A stretch of DNA of 44,595 nt from JASLDZ01 sp964242895 (GCA_964242895.1 CAXTBN010000020.1:1-44595), one strand, 5' to 3'; positions 25,153 through 33,726 are shown, counted from the stretch's first letter. Notes: generated by a model not told the origin, from the sequence alone. Numbers and translations are program-made.

Positions 25153-27039
25153 TCAGAAGTTGCCGGCGACGGAGGCGGTGAAGGCGATCTGGTAGACCAG
25201 CGAGAGCACGTCCGTCCCGATCTGGAAGTACTTGGGGTCCACGTAGGGCAACGCCACCAGCTCGTCGCCGGGCAGCAGCGCCACGTCGCGGTCAAGGATG
25301 AAGGAGCCGTTGGCGCGACGGATCAGGAAATGGCCGCGCCGCCCACGCTCGGAGAAGCCGCCGGCCAGCCGCACGTAGTCCTCGCGCTTCAGGCCCGGCC
25401 GCCACAGCACCGCCTGCGGCTGCAGCACCTCGCCCGAGACCAGCACCGTCTGGCTGAGGCGCGGGATGACGATGACGTCGTCCTCCTCCAGCCGCAGGTC
25501 GGCGATCTGGCCGCCCTCGGCGACGACGATGCGGCCGTCGGGCGCGGTGCGGCGCGCCCGCTGGATGTAGCTGGAGACGAGCTGCGCCTCCGAGGCGCGG
25601 ATGGTGGCCACGCCCGAGGTGGCCGAGGTGGCCAGGAACAGGGCGCGCTCCAGTCGCTCGGCGGCCTCCTCGATCGCGCGCGCCTGCTGCTGGGCGACCG
25701 AGCGGCGCAGCACGTAGACGTCCTTCAGGTCGGCCAACGCCGGATCCGTGCGGATCTGCGCGATCGCGGCGGGCAGGCGCGTGTCGGTGGCCAGCACCAG
25801 CACCGACGGGCCGATGCGGCTGCCCTCGACGCGCACGCGCACGGTGGAGGCGGGGCGGTCGCCGACGAAAGTCACGCGGTCCTGGTCGCGCACGGGCGTA
25901 CGCGACAGGTCGGGGATGGGCACATACTGGCTGTAGGGCTTGCCGTCGCGCGCGCCCGTGATCACGGCGTCGGTGGCCGAGGGCAGAGGACGCGCCAGCG
26001 TGGCCAGCTCGCCGCCGTTGGCGACGGAGCTCTTCAGCTCGAACAGGTAGTTGTTGCGGATGGAGCCGTCGGCCACCACCGTCGGGCCCTGCTTGTCCAC
26101 GAAGATCGTGTCGCCCTCGCGCAGGTTGGGCGTGGGCAGGCGGCCCGTCAGCAGGAAGTCGTACAGGTCGATGTGGGCGATATCGACGCCGGCGTGGCGG
26201 ATGGTGATGTCGCGGTAGGAGCCGCGCGAGGGGTCCACGCCGCCTGCGCGGATCAGGTAGTCGAGCACCGAGTCCGCCGCCTGCCCCGCGTAGCGCCCCG
26301 GTCGCTGCACGAAGCCGCCGACGAACACGCCGACACGGTGCGTGGTCAGGAGCACGGCGTAGAAGCGTACGGTGGCGGTGAAGGAGCGGCCGGCCGCCGC
26401 CTGGATCACCGACTGCAGCGCGGTGGCGCGCACGCCGCCCACGTGGACCGCGCCCACCTCGGGCAGGAAGATGTTGCCTTGCGGGTCGACCGTCTGCACC
26501 ACCTGCTGCTGGGCCGAGGAGGAGGCGATGCTCGCCCCGGACGTTCCGCCGACGGGGCTCGTCGCCCCGGTGGTGGGGTTCGCGTCCGCCGTCGCGGAGC
26601 CGGTGGCTCCGCCCAGCACGTTGAGCCCGATCTTGTCGCCGGGCTGGATCTGGTAGTCGGGGTTCACGGAGTCGCTGGGCGGCAGCGGGCCGGTGTTCTC
26701 GAACAGGGATGCGCCGAACGGCTCGGGGTCGCCGTTCGCCTCGCGGCGCACGTCGCGGCCGTTCGCCGTCTGCAGCGCGGGGCCGCCTTCAGCCTCCACC
26801 GACGAGCCCTCGCGGCTGTTGGCCCGGCCCGAGGCGTTGGTGCGGTCCAGCGCGTCCTGCAGGGCCGAGGCGCGCTGGGCGTTGGCCTGCAGCGCCGCCT
26901 GGTTGGAGGCTTGGCTGGACGCCTGCAGCACGCTGAGCGGGTTGGCGTTGATCTGCGCCCAGCCCGCCCCGGCGTCCGCCAGCGCGACCGCCGCGACCGC
27001 CACACCCGCCGCACCGCGGCGGAAACTCTTAAGCGGCAT
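25153..27039 (-). CDS. kpsD: Capsular polysaccharide export outer-membrane protein (KpsD/Wza-type, SLBB domains)
   Basis: 628 residues from ATG 27039, overlapping the end of kpsE by 11 bp. A signal peptide ends near GAGWAQ (~28). A Gln/Ala/Ser-rich region (~30-125) precedes the polysaccharide-export domain beginning DYQIQPGDKIGLNVLG (~130), interrupted by a Ser/Thr/Gly-rich insert (~150-180), and then by PQGNIFLPEVGAVHVGG. SLBB-like repeats follow: GVFVGGFVQRPGRYAG, VDPSRGSYRDI, and near the C-terminus VSGEVLQPQAVLWRPG. It forms the periplasm-spanning outer-membrane channel for capsule export, working with KpsE and an ABC transporter. No lipobox is seen, as in KpsD and unlike Wza. The PKS gene follows 104 bp downstream on the same strand. 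Confidence 0.88.
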   Translation of the reverse strand: MPLKSFRRGAAGVAVAAVALADAGAGWAQINANPLSVLQASSQASNQAALQANAQRASALQDALDRTNASGRANSREGSSVEAEGGPALQTANGRDVRREANGDPEPFGASLFENTGPLPPSDSVNPDYQIQPGDKIGLNVLGGATGSATADANPTTGATSPVGGTSGASIASSSAQQQVVQTVDPQGNIFLPEVGAVHVGGVRATALQSVIQAAAGRSFTATVRFYAVLLTTHRVGVFVGGFVQRPGRYAGQAADSVLDYLIRAGGVDPSRGSYRDITIRHAGVDIAHIDLYDFLLTGRLPTPNLREGDTIFVDKQGPTVVADGSIRNNYLFELKSSVANGGELATLARPLPSATDAVITGARDGKPYSQYVPIPDLSRTPVRDQDRVTFVGDRPASTVRVRVEGSRIGPSVLVLATDTRLPAAIAQIRTDPALADLKDVYVLRRSVAQQQARAIEEAAERLERALFLATSATSGVATIRASEAQLVSSYIQRARRTAPDGRIVVAEGGQIADLRLEEDDVIVIPRLSQTVLVSGEVLQPQAVLWRPGLKREDYVRLAGGFSERGRRGHFLIRRANGSFILDRDVALLPGDELVALPYVDPKYFQIGTDVLSLVYQIAFTASVAGNF

Positions 27040-28195
27040 GCTCGCGCACCCCCACCACGATCAACCAACCGATGCCGTAGGCCAGCAGCAGCGCCCCGAA
27101 CACGCCCAGCACCGTCACCGCCCGCAGGGGATAGGTGGACTTCTCCGGCAGGTTCGGCTCGACGACGCGGACCAAGTAGACGTGCTGCTTCTGAGCGTCG
27201 AGGCGCGCCGTCTCTAGAGACGACAGCGCAGAGCCGTAGGCCTTGGTCGCCAGGTCGCGGTCAACGGACAGCCGCTCGTAGCCGGCGACTGTCGGGGCCA
27301 GCGAGCTGTCGCCGCCCGTCAGGCGCGCGCGCTGGGCGCCGAGCTGGCCCTGGATCGCCGCCACGCGCGTCTGCTGCTCCTGCAGGCGCGGGCTTTCCGG
27401 CTTGAGGTAGGTCCGCTGCGCGGCGAGTTCGGCGTTGGCGCGGGCGAGCTGGCCCTCCAGGCCGCCGATCACCTCCGTGACCACGGCGGCGGACTTGGAC
27501 GGATCCAGCGACTGGCGCGCGTCGCGGAAGGTCGTGGCCCGGTTGGTGAGCTCGGCGACGATGGCGGCCGTGCGCTGCACCTCGCCCTGGCTGACGCGCA
27601 GGGCGTCGGCCTCGGCGCGCTGGCTGAAGCGGTTCACCAGCGCCTCGGACTGCTCGAGCAGGAGCTCGTTTATGCGTCGGCTGTCCTCGGGCCGGAAGGT
27701 GCGCACGGTGAGCTTGATCACGCCCTGCGAGTTGCTGTCCGACCCGGCCTTCACCCGCTTCATGTAGAGCTTGGTCAGCTCCTCCGGCTTGGGTTCGGAC
27801 TTCAGGCCGTTGATGAAGTCGAGCCCATTGCGCCGCCACACGGCCACGAGGTCGACGTCGCGCGACAGGCGCTTCACCGCGTCCTGGCTGCTGATGAAGC
27901 TCGTCACCCCCGCCGCGTCCTCGCCGCTGGCGGAGCCCGCCGCGCCGAAGATCTGGCCCAGCACCGAGGCGGTCACCGGCGCCTGGCTGCGGACCATGAA
28001 GCGGCTCTCCGACACGTACTGGTCGGCCGCGAAGGCGTACATGTAGATCGCCACCAGCAGCGTCGGCACGCCCACGAGCCCGACCAGCCACCGGCGGCGG
28101 TCGGCCCAGGCGCGCAGGCGCGCGATCAGCGCGCCGGCGCCGATGCCCGACACGCCGGACGACGCGCCCTGGAAGGAGGGATGCTGCACGGCCAT
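27029..28195 (-). CDS. kpsE: Capsule export inner-membrane polysaccharide co-polymerase (KpsE/Wzz family)
   Basis: 388 residues from ATG 28195. Membrane segment 1 is about residues 36-56 (WLVGLVGVPTLLVAIYMYAF), followed by the periplasmic Wzz-type block YVSESRFMVRSQ. The centre is a long helical coiled region (~180-330, rich in Arg/Glu/Ala/Gln). Segment 2 near residues 360-383 contains VTVLGVFGALLLAYGIGWLI. Length and topology match KpsE, the periplasmic adaptor linking the KpsMT transporter to KpsD. First gene of the minus-strand kpsE-kpsD-PKS-oxoamine synthase run, divergent from kpsC across 314 bp. kpsM and kpsT are not in the window. Confidence 0.88.
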   Translation of the reverse strand: MAVQHPSFQGASSGVSGIGAGALIARLRAWADRRRWLVGLVGVPTLLVAIYMYAFAADQYVSESRFMVRSQAPVTASVLGQIFGAAGSASGEDAAGVTSFISSQDAVKRLSRDVDLVAVWRRNGLDFINGLKSEPKPEELTKLYMKRVKAGSDSNSQGVIKLTVRTFRPEDSRRINELLLEQSEALVNRFSQRAEADALRVSQGEVQRTAAIVAELTNRATTFRDARQSLDPSKSAAVVTEVIGGLEGQLARANAELAAQRTYLKPESPRLQEQQTRVAAIQGQLGAQRARLTGGDSSLAPTVAGYERLSVDRDLATKAYGSALSSLETARLDAQKQHVYLVRVVEPNLPEKSTYPLRAVTVLGVFGALLLAYGIGWLIVVGVREHAA

Positions 28196-28509
28196 GAGGT
28201 CAATCCGCCCCGGTCAGAACGCCGGACGGCGCAGGGCGCAGGGCGATCCGCACGCTCGCGCACCGGCTTGCGCACCGGGTCTGTGGGGCAGGTCCATCAC
28301 GTGTCGATGATCCCAAGTCCGTCGCCCCGCCCGCATCCATAGCCGCCTTCTGCTGCGGTGCACAACCGCCCGCGGCGGTAGGCGCCGGACGGGTTGACCT
28401 ACGGGCCGTAGCCGGTCAGAGGTTCGCTGTACAGCCCCCTGGGCGGCGGGGCTCTTCCGGCGCAGCGGCCCGCTTCCCGCGGGTCGTCTCGGGTGCGGCG
28501 AGGGGTCGA
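28196..28509. promoter_or_regulatory. Divergent control region between kpsE and kpsC
   Basis: 314 bp without a convincing gene, lying between the two arms of the capsule locus, so it must hold promoters for both. Visible elements are a tandem 7-bp repeat GCGCAGG at 28229-28235 and 28236-28242; a 9-bp direct repeat GCGCACCGG at 28258 and 28270 (12-bp period); CCGCC/GGCGG around 28366-28378; a possible -35 TTGACC at 28394-28399 without a good -10; and the perfect palindrome GCTGTACAGC at 28426-28435, 75 bp before the kpsC start. Repeats at near-helical spacing and the palindrome are candidate regulator sites; none is recognised. Confidence 0.45.
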
Positions 28510-29661
28510 GTGGCGGTTCTTGAGACGCTGTCGGGGCGCACGCCGGCCCGTTCGGTTCTTCCCGAAGCCGCTCGCCCGCGCCCCGCGCCCGCGCCGCCCA
28601 TCGCCGCCAGCCTGGGCATGGCGTGGTGGAAGCGGCCGGCCATGCGTCGCGCGCTCCGGGCGCTGGGACACTCCGATCGCTTCGCCGGGAACGTGCCGCA
28701 GGCCGTCTCGGCCGCACGCCGGGCCGGCGGCGCGGTGGCGGTGTGGGCGGCGCGCGAGCCCGCCGGCCTCGCCGGGGCCGCCGAGGCCGCGGGCGTGCCC
28801 GTGGTGCGGGTGGAGGACGGCTTCCTGCGCTCGGTCGGCCTGGGCGCCGACTTCACGCCCGCCGCCTCCCTGATCCTCGACCGGTCCGGCGTCTACTATG
28901 ACCCTTCCGCCCCGAGCGACCTGGAGACGGCGCTGCAGTCGGCCCCCATGCCGCCGGCGCTGATGGAGCGCGCGCGCGCGCTCCGCGAGGAGATCGTCCG
29001 CCGCGGGCTGACGAAGTACAACGCCGCGCCCGGAGCTCCGGGCGCCCGTTTCGAGCGGCCGTCGGGCCGTCGGGTGGTGTTCGTGCCCGGCCAGGTGGAG
29101 GACGACCGGTCCGTGCAGCGCGGCGGGGCGGGGGTCGCCGGCAACCTCGACCTGCTGCGGCGCGTGCGCGAGTGCGAGCCGGACGCCTTCGTAGTCTACA
29201 AGCCGCACCCGGACGTGGAGGCCGGCCACCGCCGGGGCGCCGCGCCGGACGCCGCCGTGCTCGCCCTGGCCGACCGGGTCGTGCGCGACCTGCCCGTCCC
29301 CGCGCTGCTGGACGGGGCGGACGCGGTGCACACCCTGACGTCGCTCTGCGGCTTCGAGGCGCTCATGAGGGGCGTGCCGGTGACGACGCACGGCCAGCCC
29401 TTCTACGCCGGCTGGGGGCTGACCGACGACGTCGCGCCGCAGCCGCTCCGGCGGACGCGACGGCTCACGCTGGACATGCTGGTCGCCGCGGCGCTGATCC
29501 TCGTCCCCGTGTACCTGGACCCCGCCACGGGCGAGGCGTGCAGCCCCGAGACGCTGATCGAGCGGCTCGCCGACCCCGGCCTGTGGCGGCCCGACGCGCT
29601 GGTGCGCCTGCGCCGGCTGGAGGGGCGGGCGATGCGCGCCCTGCGGAGCCTGCGCCGATGA
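28510..29661 (+). CDS. kpsC: Capsule beta-Kdo transferase, single-module KpsC-like
   Basis: 383 residues from GTG 28510; frame upstream is Arg-rich and not protein-like. Characteristic KpsC blocks appear once each: VEDGFLRSVGLGADF, SGVYYDPSAPSDLE, VFVPGQVEDDRSVQRGG, YKPHPDVEAGHR and THGQPFYAGWGLT. KpsC normally holds two such modules in tandem (~670 residues) that add alternating beta-Kdo residues to the lipid anchor of group 2 capsules. Here only one is present, after a ~50-residue Ala/Pro N-terminus. It acts at the cytoplasmic face, with CMP-Kdo as donor by family. The last bases overlap the KpsS start (ATGA). Confidence 0.85.
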   Translation: MAVLETLSGRTPARSVLPEAARPRPAPAPPIAASLGMAWWKRPAMRRALRALGHSDRFAGNVPQAVSAARRAGGAVAVWAAREPAGLAGAAEAAGVPVVRVEDGFLRSVGLGADFTPAASLILDRSGVYYDPSAPSDLETALQSAPMPPALMERARALREEIVRRGLTKYNAAPGAPGARFERPSGRRVVFVPGQVEDDRSVQRGGAGVAGNLDLLRRVRECEPDAFVVYKPHPDVEAGHRRGAAPDAAVLALADRVVRDLPVPALLDGADAVHTLTSLCGFEALMRGVPVTTHGQPFYAGWGLTDDVAPQPLRRTRRLTLDMLVAAALILVPVYLDPATGEACSPETLIERLADPGLWRPDALVRLRRLEGRAMRALRSLRR

Positions 29662-30971
29662 GCGCGGCCCCTCGCTCGGTGCGTCGGCGCTTCCTGTTCC
29701 TTCAGGGGCTGCCGGGCTTCTTCTTCTCGCGGCTGGGGGCGGCGTTGCTGTCGCGCGGGCACGACGTGCGCCGCGTCAACTTCAACCTCGGCGACCGCCT
29801 GTTCTGGCGGCTGCCCGGGGCGGAGGACTACCGCGGCGGCCCGAAGGGCTGGCCCGCATGGCTGGAACGACGGCTCGACCGCTGGCGGCCGACGGACATC
29901 GTGCTGTTCGGCGACTGCCGTCCCCTCCATCGCGCGGCGGTCGCCCTCGCCGAGGCGCGCGGCATCGACGTGCACGTGGCGGAGGAGGGCTACCTGCGGC
30001 CCAACTGGGTGACGCTGGAGCCGGGCGGCGTGAACGGCCACTCCTTCCTGTCGCGCGATCCGGACTGGTACCTCGCCGCTGCGCGCGAGGCGCCCCCGTG
30101 GACGGGCGGCGTGCCGGTGCTGCAGAGCTTCGGCGACCGTGCGCGCGAGGACGTGCTCTACAACGTCGCGGCGCTGCTGGGCGCGCCGGCCTACCCCGGC
30201 TACCGCACGCACCGCACGCAGCATCCCGTGCGCGAATACATGGACTGGATCCGCAAGCTGGCGCGTCGGAGGACCACCGAAGCGCACGCACGCGAGCGCT
30301 TCGAGGCTCTGCGCGCCGGCGGCGCGCCCTACCACCTGTTCCCGCTGCAGCTCGACGGCGACTATCAGCTGCGCGAGCACTCGCCGTTCCGCGGCGTCGA
30401 GCCGGCCCTGGCCGTGGTGCTCGACTCCTTCGCCCGCGCGGCGCCTCCCGGGGCCCGGCTCCTCGTCAAGGACCATCCGCTCAACTCCGGCATGATCGAC
30501 TGGGGCGCGCGCGTCCGGCGGGCGGCGGCGCAGCGGGGGATCGGCGAACGCGTGGAGTTCGTCGACGGGGGCCTCTTGGAACCGATGCTGGAGCACGCCA
30601 CGGGCGTGGTCACGGTGAACAGCACCGTGGGCTTCCTGGCGCTGGCGTTCGGCCGGCCCACGATGGCGGTGGGAGACGCGATCTATGGGATCCCGCGCCT
30701 CACCTTCCAGGGCGCGCTGGACGACTTCTGGACCAAGGGGAGCGCTCCCGACGCGGAGGTGTTCGACGCCTTCCGGCGCGTGGTGGCGCAGCGGACGCAG
30801 CTCAACGGCGGCTTCTTCAGCGAGCGCGGCGTGACGCTGGCCGTGGCCGCGGCGGTGGAGCGGTTGGAGGGGCCCGTGCGCCTGCCCTCCGCCGTACGCG
30901 TGCGGACGGCTGCGGCCCGGTCGCGACGCCGCGCCTCGGACACGTCGCACGCCGGGGCGGCTCCGGCCTGA
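29658..30971 (+). CDS. kpsS: Capsule lipid beta-Kdo transferase KpsS
   Basis: 437 residues from ATG 29658, overlapping the kpsC stop. The start FLFLQGLPGFFFSRLG, then RRVNFNLGDRLFW, VAEEGYLRPNWVTLE, FPLQLDGDYQLREHSPF, VKDHPLNSG and TVNSTVGFLALAFGRPT are KpsS/LipB landmarks. KpsS adds the first Kdo to the acceptor lipid (lyso-phosphatidylglycerol in E. coli) and KpsC extends it. In this locus the acceptor could be the PKS/oxoamine-synthase product instead. Sinorhizobium RkpJ is also described as KpsS-like. The C-terminal ~40 residues are Arg/Ala-rich and probably disordered. No gene follows for 171 bp. Confidence 0.9.
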   Translation: MSAAPRSVRRRFLFLQGLPGFFFSRLGAALLSRGHDVRRVNFNLGDRLFWRLPGAEDYRGGPKGWPAWLERRLDRWRPTDIVLFGDCRPLHRAAVALAEARGIDVHVAEEGYLRPNWVTLEPGGVNGHSFLSRDPDWYLAAAREAPPWTGGVPVLQSFGDRAREDVLYNVAALLGAPAYPGYRTHRTQHPVREYMDWIRKLARRRTTEAHARERFEALRAGGAPYHLFPLQLDGDYQLREHSPFRGVEPALAVVLDSFARAAPPGARLLVKDHPLNSGMIDWGARVRRAAAQRGIGERVEFVDGGLLEPMLEHATGVVTVNSTVGFLALAFGRPTMAVGDAIYGIPRLTFQGALDDFWTKGSAPDAEVFDAFRRVVAQRTQLNGGFFSERGVTLAVAAAVERLEGPVRLPSAVRVRTAAARSRRRASDTSHAGAAPA

Positions 30972-31142
30972 ACGCCGACCCTCATCGGGCTTTGTTGCGG
31001 CGGCGCGCGGGCTGCCCTAGAGGCGGCGCGGAAGGTCGCCGGCGTCCGGTGTCCCCGGCCCGCGCAGGGCGGTGGTGAGCTTGATCCGCCTGGAGGTTCT
31101 GCACCTGCACGCCTCCGCGCCGTCCGCTCCGCCATCCATCCG

Positions 31143-32687
31143 GTGAGTGCGTCCGTGCTCTTCGCCGCGGGCGTCGGGCTGGCGCTCGCGGGTTGGCTCC
31201 TGACCCGCGCCTCCGCGGGGGCGTGGCGGCCCGCGCGGCCGGCGGCCTGGGCCTTCGACCTGCTGGTCCCCGCCGTGCTGTTCGCCGCCGCCCTGGCGGT
31301 GACCGGCCGCCCGGTGCTGTCGGGGCTGATGGTGGGCGCGGGCCTGGGCGGCATCGCCTTCGCGGACCAAGCCAAGCGTCGCTTCCTGGGCGAGCCCGTG
31401 GTGTTCACCGACCTGGGCGTGCTGCCCAAGCTGGTGACGCGCTCGGAGCTGTACGTCGCGTTCGTAGGCTATGGCCGGGTCGTGGGCGGCGCGGCCGCCG
31501 CCGTCGTCGCCCTGGTCGCGCTGTTCCTGCTGGACCCGCCGCTAGCCTTCTGGTCGCCCCTGGAGGGGCTGGCCGCGGCGGCGGTTGCGCTCGGCTTGGT
31601 GGGGCTGACGGCCGGGCCGCTCGTGAGGCTGGCCGCGGCGCCCTTGCGGCGCTTCGCCGTCACCGGCGATCCCGTGGGCGACTCGGCCGAGCTGGGCCTG
31701 TGCGGCATGCAGTTCGTGCACGGCGTCGTCACGCGGGCCGACCGGCCGGCGCGGCGGGCGAGGCTGGCGCCGCCGGCCGGCGATCCCCCTCCCGCAGACC
31801 GGGGAGCGGGACCGCCCGTAGTGCTGTTCCAGCTCGAGTCGTTCGCCGACCCGCGGCGGCTCCACCCCGCCCTGGCCGACGCGGCGCTGCCTGCCTGGGA
31901 CCGGCTGCGCGCCGAGGCGGCGGTGCGGGGGCGGCTCGAGGTGCCGGGCGTCGGCGGCAACACCATGCGCACCGAGTTCGCCGTGCTCAGCGGCCGCGCC
32001 CCGGGCGAGCTCGGCCTCGACCGCCTCCACCCGTATCACGCCTTCTGCCGGGCGCCCGTCGACACCCTGGCGTGGAGGCTGAAGGCGCGAGGCTACCGCA
32101 CCGTCTGCCTGCACCCCTACGATCGCAGCTTCTATGGCCGCGACCAGGCCATGCCGAACCTCGGCTTCGACCGGTTCCTGGGCGAGGAGGCGTTCCGCGA
32201 CGCTCCGCGGCTGGGCCGCTACGTCTCAGACCGGGCCGTGGCCGATCTCGCGCTGCGCATCGTCGAGGAGGAGGGGCCGGCGGTGTTCGTGTTCGCCGTC
32301 ACCATGGGCGCCCACGGACCCTGGGCCGCCGAACCGCTTCGTCCCCTGCCGGAGCTGTCGGAGGCGGCGGTGAGCGGGCTCGGCGACTACCTCGCCCGCC
32401 TGGCCGACACCGACCGGGCGCTGCAGCGGCTCGCGGACGCGCTGCGCGAGCGGGGCGACGGCGTGCTGGGTCTCTACGGCGACCACCTGCCGAGCCTCCC
32501 CGCCCTGTGGAGCGCTCTCGGCGCGCTGGACATGCGCACGGACCACCTCGTCTGGCGGCCCGGCGCGACCGGTGCGGGTCCCGAGCAGGATCTGCAGGCG
32601 CACGACCTGGCCGCCCACGTCTTGGCGGTGCTGGACGGGGCCGGACATGGAGCCGCCGCAGCGGGATGGCACGAGGTTCGGCCATGA
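31143..32687 (+). CDS. LtaS/OpgB-like membrane sulfatase-fold transferase
   Basis: 514 residues from GTG 31143. About four hydrophobic segments fill residues 1-160 (around 2-20, 38-72, 113-131 and 141-166). A soluble alkaline-phosphatase-superfamily domain follows. Metal and nucleophile residues align with LtaS: E232 in FQLESFAD, T274 in GGNTMRTEFAVLSG (nucleophile), a His in TMGAHGPW, and Asp-His in LYGDHLPS. HPYDRSFYGRD and LGFDRFLG complete the pattern. Such enzymes transfer phosphoglycerol (or phosphoethanolamine) in the periplasm onto glycans or glycolipids. Following the capsule genes by 171 bp on the same strand, it may decorate the capsule or periplasmic glucans. Its stop overlaps the PCuAC start. 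Confidence 0.85.
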   Translation: MSASVLFAAGVGLALAGWLLTRASAGAWRPARPAAWAFDLLVPAVLFAAALAVTGRPVLSGLMVGAGLGGIAFADQAKRRFLGEPVVFTDLGVLPKLVTRSELYVAFVGYGRVVGGAAAAVVALVALFLLDPPLAFWSPLEGLAAAAVALGLVGLTAGPLVRLAAAPLRRFAVTGDPVGDSAELGLCGMQFVHGVVTRADRPARRARLAPPAGDPPPADRGAGPPVVLFQLESFADPRRLHPALADAALPAWDRLRAEAAVRGRLEVPGVGGNTMRTEFAVLSGRAPGELGLDRLHPYHAFCRAPVDTLAWRLKARGYRTVCLHPYDRSFYGRDQAMPNLGFDRFLGEEAFRDAPRLGRYVSDRAVADLALRIVEEEGPAVFVFAVTMGAHGPWAAEPLRPLPELSEAAVSGLGDYLARLADTDRALQRLADALRERGDGVLGLYGDHLPSLPALWSALGALDMRTDHLVWRPGATGAGPEQDLQAHDLAAHVLAVLDGAGHGAAAAGWHEVRP

Positions 32688-33130
32688 CCCTCCGACGCGC
32701 CGTCCTCCTCCCGCCGCTGCTCGCGCTCGCGACCGCCGTAGGAGGCGCAGTCCCCGACTCGATCCAGGTCCGCGACGCGACCGTGCGGCCGACGCCGCCG
32801 GGGGCGTCGACCGCCTCCGCCCATCTGCGCATCGGGAACACGGGGCGGAGCGACGACCAGCTGCTGGGCGTCGCGTCGCCCGACGCAGCGCGCGTGGAGG
32901 TGCACGCCATGGACATGACAGGCGGCGTCATGCGCATGCGCCCCGTCCCGGGACCCCTTCGAGTTCCGGCCGGAGGCGAGCTCGACCTCTCGCCCGCGAG
33001 CGGCCGCCACCTGATGCTGGTCGGGCCCAAGCGGCCGCTGCGCCCCGGCGACCACGTGCGCCTCGTGCTGCGTTTCGCGCGCGCCGGCGCGCGGACCGTC
33101 GACGCGCCCGTGCGGGCCGACCGGCCTTGA
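32684..33130 (+). CDS. Periplasmic copper chaperone PCuAC
   Basis: 148 residues from ATG 32684 (ATGA overlap with the previous stop). A signal peptide covers residues ~1-22. The Cu(I) motif H-X10-M-X23-H-X-M is complete: H74 (EVHAMDM), M85 (VMRMRP), H109 and M111 (RHLMLVG). It delivers copper to the CuA site of cytochrome c oxidase, often with SCO, which is the next gene. Length fits the family. The pair is typical; the coupling to an LtaS-like transferase is not. Confidence 0.92.
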   Translation: MTLRRAVLLPPLLALATAVGGAVPDSIQVRDATVRPTPPGASTASAHLRIGNTGRSDDQLLGVASPDAARVEVHAMDMTGGVMRMRPVPGPLRVPAGGELDLSPASGRHLMLVGPKRPLRPGDHVRLVLRFARAGARTVDAPVRADRP

Positions 33131-33726
33131 CCCGCAGGCACCGGCTGGCCGTCGTTTTGGCGGCAGGCGTCGCGGTGATCGCCGCGGCGCTGCTGCTGCT
33201 CCGGCCGCACACGCCGCCGGCCTCGGGTGTCGAGCTGGGCGGCCCGTTCACGCTCGTGGACCAGAACGGCCGCACGTTCACCGACCGTGACCTGCGCGGC
33301 CGTCCGGCGGCGCTGTTCTTCGGCTTCACCACCTGCCCGGAGGTGTGCCCCACCACGCTGGCCCGCTGGTCCTCCGCGTTGAAGGCGCTCGGGCCGGACG
33401 GCGACCGGCTGCGCCTCGTGTTCGTCAGCGTCGATCCGGAGCGCGACACGCCGGCGGTGCTGAAGCGCTACCTGAGCGACTTCGACCCGCGCATCGTGGG
33501 CCTGACAGGCGCGCCGGCGGCCGTCGCCAAGACGCTCGCCGCCTACCACGTGTACGCGCACAAGGTGCCGCTGGACGGCGGCGGCTACACCATGGACCAC
33601 ACGGCGGCGACCTACCTGTTCGACCGCGACGGCGGCTTTCAGGGCCTCGTGGGCTACCAGGAGCCGCCGGACGCGCAGACCGCCAAGCTGAAGGCGCTCG
33701 CCGAGGGGCGGTCGCCGTCCAGCTGA
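33127..33726 (+). CDS. SCO1/SenC-family copper protein (thioredoxin fold)
   Basis: 199 residues from TTG 33127, overlapping the PCuAC stop as TTGA; no ATG or GTG fits the frame near it. An N-terminal membrane anchor (~7-26) faces a periplasmic thioredoxin-like domain. Copper ligands are C70 and C74 in TTCPEVCP and H158 in TMDHTAATYLFD; VSVDPERDTP is the family core. It works in CuA assembly of cytochrome oxidase, by copper transfer or disulfide reduction, with PCuAC as partner. It ends 13 bp before the convergent catalase gene. Confidence 0.92.
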   Translation: MTRRHRLAVVLAAGVAVIAAALLLLRPHTPPASGVELGGPFTLVDQNGRTFTDRDLRGRPAALFFGFTTCPEVCPTTLARWSSALKALGPDGDRLRLVFVSVDPERDTPAVLKRYLSDFDPRIVGLTGAPAAVAKTLAAYHVYAHKVPLDGGGYTMDHTAATYLFDRDGGFQGLVGYQEPPDAQTAKLKALAEGRSPSS

